NCBI RefSeq assembly: GCF_024460475.1
Contig: NZ_JANFYN010000078.1
Coordinates: forward strand, 1-5,424
From: Holdemanella sp. MSK.7.32
GTDB taxonomy: Bacteria; Bacillota_I; Bacilli_A; Erysipelotrichales; Erysipelotrichaceae
Direction: 5' to 3'
DNA length: 5,424 nt
Shown: piece by piece, positions 1 to 5,382 of the stretch
How positions within the stretch are numbered: position 1 is the first letter of the stretch
Layout: each line of letters opens with the position of its first letter
Notes under the pieces: model-generated
Seen by the model: the letters and a program-made list of their open reading frames with translations, nothing else
Databases searched by the model: none
What the model was told of the DNA's origin: nothing
Program-made: the position numbers and the translations under genes

Positions 1-60
1 CCCCTTAAATTCTTGGAGAGCAAATTCACATAACCCCATCCAAATTTATTGCGCCTTTTA
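1..60. other. Window edge beyond the mgl operon, no gene assigned
   Basis: These bases lie downstream of the operon terminator. Short open stretches run off the window edge on both strands: on the plus strand a frame ending in TAA at 31-33, and on the minus strand an ATG at 39-37 with no ribosome site in front of it. None is long enough to identify, so either the tail of a convergent gene or plain intergenic DNA is possible. Confidence 0.3.
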
Positions 61-88
61 AAATGGACCCAGTTCACTGAGTCCACTT
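61..88 (-). terminator. Rho-independent terminator of the mglBAC operon
   Basis: On the minus strand a stem TGGACTCAG pairs with CTGGGTCCA (one G-T wobble) around the tetraloop TGAA. The stem can be lengthened by AAG against TTT, and the distal side runs into TTTT. It begins 20 bases after the mglC stop codon, where an operon terminator belongs. The T tract is short (TTTTAAAA), so termination may be partial. Confidence 0.7.
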
Positions 89-108
89 GAATTTATCATA
101 TTTTTTAA

Positions 109-1767
109 TTAGTTTTTACGTACGTATTTTAAGCAGTCAAGAGTTACGGCGATAAGAATGATAATTCCTGAGAATACGAACTGTAAGTTTGTATCGATAC
201 CTAAAATTGTCAATGAATAAGTTAATGCAGTAAAGATCAATACACCAACTACTACACCAGAAATTTTACCGATACCACCAGTAAATGAAATACCACCAAC
301 TACGCAGGCAGCAATCGCATCCATTTCCCATCCTTGTCCATAAGCAGCTGAACCAGAACCAATCATACGAATACATTCTAACCATGAACCAAATCCGTAT
401 AAGATACCTGCCATGATGAAGGCTCCAAGAGTTACTTTAAATACTGAAATACCAGATACAGAAGCAGCTTCTGGGTTTCCACCTACGGCATATAAGTTTT
501 TACCAAATCTTGTTTTATTCCAAATAAACCAAACAATCGCAACTGCAGCAACAGCCCACAAAATAATTGTAGGAATGCCACCAACTTTAGGAATGATTTT
601 TCCTGGAATTGATTGATCGATACCACCAAAAGACACACCTTTTGTTGAATAAGTTACCAAACCAAAGATAACTAACATGTTAGCCATTGTAGAAATGAAT
701 GGGTGCATTTTAAATTTAGCCGCAAAGAAACCGGCAATCGTTGTAAACATTGTACATAACACAACACAAACAACTAATGCTAAAAGAATTCTTCCACCAA
801 CTGGCATAGTTGAGAAGTCAAATACGTGACCAAATACTGAACCAGTGTTAGGTCCATTGTGCATAATAATTGTAGCAGCTGTCATACCCATACCAACCAT
901 ACGTCCAACAGACAAGTCAGTACCAGCTAACATGATTAATCCTGCTACACCTAATGCCAAGAACATTCTTGGAGATGCTTGTTGCATAATACTTAAAATG
1001 TTATTAACAGTAAGTAGTTGTAAACCATTCTTTTTAATTGGTGTAATGATACATAAGAAAATGAATACAAAAATAATCGCAATGTATAAACCGTTTTTCA
1101 ATAAGAAATCACGAGTATTAAATGAATATTTGTAGTTTTCAATTTTTTGAGCTTGTTTTTCTGCAAACGAGAAGTTAGACATCTTCAACAAGTCAATTAA
1201 GTGATATTCAAATGTAAACGCATCATGTTTACGATCTTTTGCCTCTTGCATATTTTTAGTATATTCAAGTTTTGCATCGAACAAACGGTTCTTATAAATG
1301 AAGTTCTCTTCCTTGATTTCTTCTTTATCTGAAAGTCCTGATAAAATATTTTTGTGTTCTTTTTCTAATTCTTTTAATTTTTTATCATAGTCTGACTTAG
1401 CTTTTTGAACCTCATACTTATTACTTTCAACTACTTTGCTGTAGTAATCTGTTTGATAGTGATCTTTTAAATATTTTTCTGCAACAGCAATCTTTTCGTT
1501 GATTGGCTGTTTATTTTTAGCTTCGATTTCTTTAGCTTTTTGTAATTTGCTGTTTAATTCTGAAAGACGAGCTTCTTTCTCGCCTTTAGTATAAATTTTA
1601 TCTCTCTTTAAAGCCTCGATTTCTTCTGAATATTCCAAGACTTTATTTGTTCCTTCTTCTCTTAGTTCATCAATTTCAGCTTGAATCTTTCCAACATAAT
1701 CCTCAATAGGTTTACGTAGTGCAAGCTCTTCATCATGACTAAGAATATTTGTAACTGTATTTGTCAT
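109..1767 (-). CDS. mglC: Galactose/methyl-galactoside ABC transporter permease MglC with a long N-terminal coiled-coil extension
   Basis: This is the membrane permease of the importer. Residues from about 220 to 552 match the MglC family along the whole length: the first membrane helix is at about 226-243, followed by ALGVAGL and GTDLSVGR (271-289), then the WNKTRFGKN stretch (416-424). The cytoplasmic coupling motif GGNPEAASVSGI is at 429-440, DAIAACVVGGISFTGG at 483-498, and the C-terminus LDCLKYVRKN is typical. I count about eight to ten hydrophobic segments. The usual family length is about 340 residues. Here residues 1-219 form an added hydrophilic, Lys/Glu-rich region with no signal peptide, which should be cytoplasmic and largely helical or coiled coil. 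The start is supported by AAAGGAG 5-6 bases upstream. The only later ATG near the core (Met196, base 1182) has no ribosome site. The gene follows mglA by 11 bases, and its ribosome site overlaps the mglA stop, so translational coupling is likely. The function of the core is secure; the role of the extension is unknown. Confidence 0.93.
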   Translation of the reverse strand: MTNTVTNILSHDEELALRKPIEDYVGKIQAEIDELREEGTNKVLEYSEEIEALKRDKIYTKGEKEARLSELNSKLQKAKEIEAKNKQPINEKIAVAEKYLKDHYQTDYYSKVVESNKYEVQKAKSDYDKKLKELEKEHKNILSGLSDKEEIKEENFIYKNRLFDAKLEYTKNMQEAKDRKHDAFTFEYHLIDLLKMSNFSFAEKQAQKIENYKYSFNTRDFLLKNGLYIAIIFVFIFLCIITPIKKNGLQLLTVNNILSIMQQASPRMFLALGVAGLIMLAGTDLSVGRMVGMGMTAATIIMHNGPNTGSVFGHVFDFSTMPVGGRILLALVVCVVLCTMFTTIAGFFAAKFKMHPFISTMANMLVIFGLVTYSTKGVSFGGIDQSIPGKIIPKVGGIPTIILWAVAAVAIVWFIWNKTRFGKNLYAVGGNPEAASVSGISVFKVTLGAFIMAGILYGFGSWLECIRMIGSGSAAYGQGWEMDAIAACVVGGISFTGGIGKISGVVVGVLIFTALTYSLTILGIDTNLQFVFSGIIILIAVTLDCLKYVRKN

Positions 1768-1770
1768 AAT

Positions 1771-1780
1771 TATCTCCTTT
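1771..1780 (-). promoter_or_regulatory. Ribosome binding site of mglC overlapping the mglA stop codon
   Basis: The minus strand reads CTATAAAGGAGATAATTATG. The TAA stop of mglA runs directly into the AAGGAG ribosome site of mglC, 6 bases before its ATG. This fixes the far upstream start of mglC, and so supports translation of its long N-terminal extension. It also suggests that ribosomes finishing mglA reinitiate on mglC. Confidence 0.85.
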
Positions 1781-3287
1781 ATAGGTATTTTGCACTGAGT
1801 CTTAACAACTCTTCCTGGTTAGTATCTTTTGTATTTACAATACCGGCTAAGCGTCCATTTGACATAACGCCAATACGGTTTGTGATACCTAAGATTTCTG
1901 GCATTTCACTTGAAACTACAATAATAGTTTTTCCTTGTTTAGCCATTTTGATGATCAATTCGTAAATTTCATATTTAGCACCTACGTCAATACCACGTGT
2001 AGGTTCATCCATCATGAATACATTTGGTGATCTCTCTAACCATTTACCGAAGATAACTTTTTGTTGGTTACCACCAGATAAACTTGTAATTGCATCATCT
2101 GGTCCCATACACTTAGTTCTCATGGTTTTAATTTCTTTATTCGTAGCTTGAACCATCTTATTATCAGAAAGTGCTACCTTGCTCATATAAGAAGGTAAAT
2201 TTGCAATTGTAGTATTGAATGTTAAGTCACATTTCAAGAATAAGCCATTTGCTTTACGCTCTTCAGTAATTAGGGCAAAACCATGTTCAATTGCTTCTTT
2301 AGCACTATTAAAGTTCATTAACTTATTGTCAAAATAAACACGACCTGATGCTCTTGTACGAATACCGAAGATTGTTTCTAGTAATTCTGTACGTCCAGCA
2401 CCTACTAAACCGTATAGACCGAAAATCTCACCTTTTTTAACGTCAAATGTTATATCTTTTAAGTATGGCTCATATTTTGTTGATACATGTTGAATAGATA
2501 ACATAGGTTCTCCAGGAACATTATCAACAGGTGGGAATCGGTTATCCAATGAACGACCTACCATGGCTGCAATCAATTCATTCATGTTGGTTTCAGATGT
2601 AGGTTTTGTCATAACCATTTTTCCATCTCGTAAAACAGATACTTCATCGCAAATTTCAAAAATTTCATCCATTTTATGAGAAATATAAATTAGCGAAATG
2701 CCTTGTTTCTTCAACATACGCATCATATCAAATAATTTATTAACTTCTTGTGTCATCAAAGAAGATGTAGGCTCATCAAGTACGATAACCTTTGAGTTAT
2801 ATGAAATTGCTCTGGCAATTTCACACATCTGTCTTTGTGAAACAGACATATTACGCATTGGTGTATCTAAATTCACTGTCATACCAAGCTTTCTAAAAAG
2901 CTCAGATGATTTCTTTTTCATTCGTTCTTCATCTACTACGCCAAAAGCATTTGTAGGATAACGTCCCAAGAATAAGTTATCTTTAACATTTCTTTCAAGA
3001 CATTGATTCAATTCCTGGTGCACCATGGCAATACCATTTTCAAGTGCTTCTTTTGGTCCAGAAAAGTTAATCTCTTTTCCTTCCAAGAAAATTGTACCTT
3101 CATCTTTTTGATATGTCCCGAATAGACATTTCATCATTGTTGATTTACCAGCACCATTTTCTCCCATAAGTCCCATAACTGTACCTGGTTTTAAATCTAA
3201 ATCAATATGATCCAAAACACGGTTACGTCCAAAGGACTTACTCATTCCGCGTATAGATAAGACTAGTTCTTCATTCTTATCTGCCAT
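1779..3287 (-). CDS. mglA: Galactose/methyl-galactoside ABC transporter ATP-binding protein MglA
   Basis: This is the cytoplasmic ATPase of the importer, a fusion of two ABC domains as usual for the sugar importers of the MglA/RbsA/XylG class; 502 residues is the normal length. The N-terminal domain has Walker A GENGAGKST (42-50, Lys48), a signature region MSVSQRQMCEIARA (147-160), Walker B VIVLDEPTSSL (167-177) and the H-loop His in YISHK (His204). The linker VGRSLDNRFP (243-252) is typical of MglA. The C-terminal domain has a Walker A in which Lys is replaced by Arg (GLVGAGRT, 293-300), signature LSGGNQQK (403-410), Walker B FMMDEPTRGID (424-434) and VVSSEMPE (457-464) in place of the switch His. 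These substitutions are normal for the family, so probably only one site hydrolyses ATP efficiently. A ribosome site (AGGAGAG) lies just before the ATG. The gene follows mglB by 94 bases, which contain a hairpin. Specificity for galactose over ribose is inferred from the MglA-like sequence and the neighbours. Confidence 0.96.
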   Translation of the reverse strand: MADKNEELVLSIRGMSKSFGRNRVLDHIDLDLKPGTVMGLMGENGAGKSTMMKCLFGTYQKDEGTIFLEGKEINFSGPKEALENGIAMVHQELNQCLERNVKDNLFLGRYPTNAFGVVDEERMKKKSSELFRKLGMTVNLDTPMRNMSVSQRQMCEIARAISYNSKVIVLDEPTSSLMTQEVNKLFDMMRMLKKQGISLIYISHKMDEIFEICDEVSVLRDGKMVMTKPTSETNMNELIAAMVGRSLDNRFPPVDNVPGEPMLSIQHVSTKYEPYLKDITFDVKKGEIFGLYGLVGAGRTELLETIFGIRTRASGRVYFDNKLMNFNSAKEAIEHGFALITEERKANGLFLKCDLTFNTTIANLPSYMSKVALSDNKMVQATNKEIKTMRTKCMGPDDAITSLSGGNQQKVIFGKWLERSPNVFMMDEPTRGIDVGAKYEIYELIIKMAKQGKTIIVVSSEMPEILGITNRIGVMSNGRLAGIVNTKDTNQEELLRLSAKYL

Positions 3288-3324
3288 AAAATCTCTCCTA
3301 TTTTGTTTACTACTATCTAAATAA

Positions 3325-3353
3325 TATTAGGGAGAAATAATTTCTCCCTAATA
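3325..3353 (-). terminator. Intercistronic hairpin between mglB and mglA (attenuator or mRNA-stabilising stem)
   Basis: A perfect 12-base-pair stem, TATTAGGGAGAA against TTCTCCCTAATA, encloses a 5-base loop. It begins about 29 bases after the mglB stop and about 38 bases before the mglA start. On the minus strand it is followed by TTATTTAG, not a clean T tract, so a leaky terminator or a 3' stabiliser fits better than a full stop. Such structures commonly let the binding protein be made in excess over the ATPase and permease. The stem is seen directly; the role is inferred. Confidence 0.7.
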
Positions 3354-3381
3354 AGTTTAATCCTAAGTTTTATTGAATTAT

Positions 3382-4641
3382 TTATTTAAGGATTCCTGTA
3401 TAAGAAGCTGCATTGTCAGTCTTAACCATGTTAATTGCGAATGCATCATATTTGTCTGGATTTCCTAAACGGTTTGTAATGTTAGATTCTGTTTGTCCAT
3501 CTCCACCGATATATTCAACATCTAAATTCAATAAGTCATCATATTTTTCTAATAATGGTTGGTAAGTTGAGCTTAAGAAGTTATCAGATGCGTTGTAGAT
3601 ATTTAACCAAACACTCTTCTTAGCGTGATCTTTTTCACCTAATTGGTTAGAAACTGGAGCATAAGTAACTGTTGAATCTAAGAAATCTTTATAGTTGTCA
3701 GCAGTAACAGCAACGTTTAATGCATAGTAAGAACGTTGATCCTTATTGTATGTATAAACATCATCAGTTAAAACGTTTCCAGCATCATCTTTTGTACCGA
3801 TACCTGTATCAATATCAACACCATCTAAAGCATTACGTAATACTCTTAATGTTAAATAAGCTTGAACGTCAGCATGTTGAGAAATTGTTCCACCATATCC
3901 TTCAGCGATTGCAGCAACTGCATCTGAGTTAGCATCGTAACCGAATGTAGGAACTTTGTTTTCTTTTGACCAAGCATTGAACATTGACATACCCATACCA
4001 TCATTGTTAGAAGCTACAACGTCAACTTCATCACCGAATGAAGCAGTCCATGTACCGATTGTGTTACCAGCAGTAGCAGCATCCCAAGTAGCACCTGAAG
4101 AGTTCTTCATTTCTTGAGACGCAAGTTCTCTTACTGTATAAGTTTTTCCATTAATTTCTAACGATCCATCTTGAACACTCTTAGATTTACCATCATTATT
4201 AATACCAGCTGGATCACTTACGATTTCACCATCTTTTTCAACAGCTGTACCTAAAGCTTTACGAACACCTCTTGTACGAGCGATAGAATCATTGTGGCCA
4301 ACATCACCGATAGCTAATACGTAACCGATAACGCCATCACCGTTACGATCTAATGTATCGATATTCTTTTCGATATAATCTTTAATCATTTGTCCTTGAA
4401 GTTCAGCACCTTGATTTGCATCGAAACCAACATAATAAGTATCTTTGTTGAAGTTTAATGCATCCATGTCTATTTCACCAGTAGAACTGTTAGAAGGTTG
4501 ACGGTTGTACCATACTAATGGTTTGTCAGCGTTCGCAACACTAGAACCACCAGTTTTTCCTTCATCTCCTCCACCGCTACAAGCAGTTAATGCAACACCC
4601 ATAGATAAAGCTGCAGCAATTGTTAAAAATCTTTTGTTCAT
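3382..4641 (-). CDS. mglB: Circularly permuted galactose/glucose-binding lipoprotein MglB
   Basis: This is the extracytoplasmic sugar-binding subunit of the importer, 419 residues. Residues 1-21 are a lipoprotein signal ending in the lipobox LTAC with Cys21, the only cysteine; a Gly/Ser-rich tether (22-38) follows. Compared with E. coli MglB (from memory), the order of the fold is changed. Residues 41-320 match the E. coli protein from PVVFFNKEP to its C-terminus: PLVWYNRQP, GHNDSIARTR (115-124), Trp186, SNNDGMGM (211-218), PTFGYDAN (231-238). After a linker (about 321-342), residues 343-419 match the normal N-terminus: WLNIYNASDNF (345-355) and FAINMVKTDNAAS (401-413). Ligand residues map as D14 to Asp353, F16 to Phe355, N91 to Asn46, H152 to His116, D154 to Asp118, R158 to Arg122, W183 to Trp186, N211 to Asn213 and D236 to Asp236; N256 becomes Gln255. 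A calcium-type loop DRNGDG is at 98-103. An extra segment (about 131-181) is absent from E. coli. The start has AGGAGG 5 bases upstream. It is the first gene of mglBAC, under a cre-overlapping promoter. Glucose versus galactose preference cannot be told from sequence. Confidence 0.93.
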   Translation of the reverse strand: MNKRFLTIAAALSMGVALTACSGGGDEGKTGGSSVANADKPLVWYNRQPSNSSTGEIDMDALNFNKDTYYVGFDANQGAELQGQMIKDYIEKNIDTLDRNGDGVIGYVLAIGDVGHNDSIARTRGVRKALGTAVEKDGEIVSDPAGINNDGKSKSVQDGSLEINGKTYTVRELASQEMKNSSGATWDAATAGNTIGTWTASFGDEVDVVASNNDGMGMSMFNAWSKENKVPTFGYDANSDAVAAIAEGYGGTISQHADVQAYLTLRVLRNALDGVDIDTGIGTKDDAGNVLTDDVYTYNKDQRSYYALNVAVTADNYKDFLDSTVTYAPVSNQLGEKDHAKKSVWLNIYNASDNFLSSTYQPLLEKYDDLLNLDVEYIGGDGQTESNITNRLGNPDKYDAFAINMVKTDNAASYTGILK

Positions 4642-4646
4642 ATTAT

Positions 4647-4652
4647 CCTCCT
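4647..4652 (-). promoter_or_regulatory. Ribosome binding site of mglB
   Basis: A full AGGAGG consensus lies 5 bases before the ATG at 4641. This is the strongest ribosome site of the three genes, in keeping with the high expression needed for a binding protein. Confidence 0.85.
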
Positions 4653-4796
4653 GTATAGATTTTTACATTAAGACACTTTCCCATATAGATACTTCGCTTG
4701 ATTATAATATGATTGGCAGCCGGGTGTTCCAAAAGTAATTTTTAATTTGTTATTTGCTTGCTGTATTTGAAACAAAGCCATTTGTCGTGAAATCAA

Positions 4797-4824
4797 TTTA
4801 TATAATCTATTCTATGCTTGTAAA
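4797..4824 (-). promoter_or_regulatory. Possible second promoter P2 in the mgl leader
   Basis: On the minus strand TTTACA (4824-4819) and TATAAA (4802-4797) are separated by 16 bases, each one mismatch from the sigma-A consensus. It would start transcription near 4790, downstream of the cre site, and could give a basal level not blocked at the cre. In AT-rich DNA such a match also arises by chance. Confidence 0.35.
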
Positions 4825-4844
4825 GCCAACTATGTATCCTCCTC
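4812..4844 (-). other. Orphan Shine-Dalgarno with a possible five-codon leader ORF
   Basis: The minus strand has GAGGAGG (4844-4838) well placed, 8 bases before a TTG (4829) that opens TTG GCT TTA CAA GCA TAG. No ATG or GTG is available at that distance. The site shares AGGAGGATA with the real mglB ribosome site. It may be a tiny leader peptide, a ribosome standby site, or the relic of a lost gene start. Confidence 0.3.
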
Positions 4845-4870
4845 AATGAGATGCGTCTTTTTTCTACTGT

Positions 4871-4900
4871 ATTCTAACATATGTTTGCAAGCGCTTTCAA
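4871..4900 (-). promoter_or_regulatory. Main mglBAC promoter P1 (extended -10, -35 within cre)
   Basis: On the minus strand the -35 box TTGAAA (4900-4895) is followed after 18 bases by the -10 box TAGAAT (4876-4871), preceded by TGT to give an extended -10 (TGTTAGAAT). Transcription would start near 4864. The -35 box is one half of the cre palindrome, so a bound regulator would exclude RNA polymerase. Confidence 0.65.
4885..4900. promoter_or_regulatory. Catabolite response element (cre), CcpA operator
   Basis: TTGCAAGCGCTTTCAA on the plus strand matches the cre consensus WTGNAANCGNWNNCW at every defined position and is nearly palindromic around the central CG. Overlap with the -35 box of P1 predicts repression of the transporter by CcpA bound to HPr-Ser-P when a preferred sugar is present. 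Another LacI/GalR-family regulator could use the same kind of site; no regulator gene is in the window. Confidence 0.82.
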
Positions 4901-5192
4901 CTATTTTTTTAATTTTTTTATTTATAACTATTATTTGTATAATCACTATTTTTATTCAGATTCAAATATTATTATCATGTATAAAATATAACTATATTCC
5001 TATCAAATTCGTATGTATTATTGTCTACAAAATCACTCTGTAACTTAAATAATATCTGCACATCATATACACAAATCGTTATTATCAGCGCCTATTTAAA
5101 AGCTTTATAATCACTATGTTAACAAATAATTTCATCTTATTATTTTGACTCATTTGAGAAATGCAAAAAATATTTTTGATTTTTTTATTTTT
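4901..5192. other. AT-rich intergenic region between mgl and tRNA-Glu, no gene seen
   Basis: This stretch is dominated by A and T runs. The only open frame that enters it starts at 4846 on the plus strand; it lacks a ribosome site, crosses the mgl promoter and cre, and encodes a low-complexity Ile/Phe-rich string, so I do not accept it. A 12-base direct repeat TATAATCACTAT occurs at 4938-4949 and 5106-5117. I see no RNA gene or strong hairpin. Confidence 0.6.
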
Positions 5193-5220
5193 TTGCTTGC
5201 AATTAATATAAACTTATAGT
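5193..5220 (+). promoter_or_regulatory. Promoter of the tRNA-Glu gene
   Basis: TTGCTT (5193-5198) and TATAGT (5215-5220) are separated by 16 bases, giving a start near 5227 and a 5' leader of about 38 bases before the mature tRNA. The T-rich track just upstream could act as an UP-like element. Confidence 0.55.
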
Positions 5221-5233
5221 ATCATTTACTAGC

Positions 5234-5253
5234 ACTTGTCAAGGAAGACAAGT
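5234..5253 (+). other. Perfect leader hairpin upstream of tRNA-Glu
   Basis: ACTTGTC (5234-5240) pairs perfectly with GACAAGT (5247-5253) around the loop AAGGAA, followed by TTTAATAT, and ends 11 bases before the mature tRNA. It would sit in the precursor leader between promoter and tRNA. It could influence end processing or be a weak early terminator; the T stretch is only three bases. Confidence 0.5.
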
Positions 5254-5264
5254 TTAATATACAT

Positions 5265-5340
5265 GGCGCGTTGGAGAAACGGTTAACTCACATGCCTTTC
5301 ACGCATGCATTCACGGGTTCGAATCCCGTACGCGTCACCA
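5265..5340 (+). tRNA. tRNA-Glu (anticodon TTC)
   Basis: A complete 76-base cloverleaf is visible. The acceptor stem GGCGCGT pairs with ACGCGTC (one G-T pair). The D arm is GAG/CTC with GGTT in the loop, and the anticodon stem CATGC/GCATG encloses CTTTCAC with anticodon TTC at 5298-5300. The T arm ACGGG/CCCGT carries the standard TTCGAAT loop. The discriminator is A and the CCA end is encoded (5338-5340). It reads glutamate GAA/GAG codons. It is transcribed divergently from the mgl operon, with its own promoter and terminators, and resembles the tRNA-Glu of Bacillus. Confidence 0.97.
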
Positions 5341-5351
5341 TTTTTCAAACA

Positions 5352-5371
5352 AAGTCCGAAAGGGCTTCTTT
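5352..5371 (+). terminator. First hairpin after tRNA-Glu
   Basis: AAGTCC pairs with GGGCTT (one G-T pair) closed by a stable GAAA tetraloop, followed by CTTTTCG. The T run is short, so this may be a weak terminator or a processing signal placed before the stronger hairpin downstream. Confidence 0.5.
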
Positions 5372-5382
5372 TCGTATTATAG

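Larger units (their letters stand above)
4642..4864 (-). other. Long untranslated leader of the mglBAC transcript
   Basis: If transcription begins near 4864 the mRNA has a leader of about 220 bases. No gene of credible length is present. It contains an orphan GAGGAGG (4838-4844), a possible second promoter (4797-4824) and a TATAAT (4701-4706) lacking a good -35 box. I recognise no known riboswitch in it and no hairpin followed by a T tract. Confidence 0.5.

Noticed and set aside
1..88. Possible end of an insertion sequence: the palindrome at 64-85 next to AAAATGGAC
   Set aside because: The motif only vaguely recalls IS ends. There is no transposase, no partner repeat and no target duplication in the window, and the hairpin is fully explained as the operon terminator.
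413..1135. Plus-strand open frames (413-616 and 845-1135) opposite mglC
   Set aside because: They are antisense to the well-conserved permease core, lack ribosome sites and resemble no protein family.
2391..2420. Lys-to-Arg change in the second Walker A of MglA as a defect
   Set aside because: A degenerate second ATP site, with Arg in the Walker A and no switch His, is normal in the MglA/RbsA class.
3382..4641. Permuted order as an assembly or frameshift artefact
   Set aside because: The reading frame is continuous, with a single lipobox at the N-terminus, each block present exactly once, and a linker at the old termini. That fits a genuine permutation.
4701..4706. TATAAT on the minus strand as a proximal mglB promoter
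   Set aside because: The -10 is perfect, but no acceptable -35 box lies 16-18 bases upstream, where the sequence is AACACC or GAACAC. It is mentioned only within the leader.
1735..4738. Plus-strand open frames (1735-1965, 2698-2961, 3720-3932, 4505-4738) opposite mglA and mglB
   Set aside because: Each lies wholly or largely antisense to a confidently identified gene and has no independent support.
4642..4864. Riboswitch in the mgl leader
   Set aside because: I found no known aptamer core and no competing terminator hairpin; the leader is AT-rich with only tiny stems.
4846..5043. Plus-strand 65-codon open frame encoding a hydrophobic peptide
   Set aside because: It has no ribosome site, overlaps the mgl promoter and cre, and its Ile/Phe/Leu-rich product is what AT-rich noncoding DNA gives by chance.
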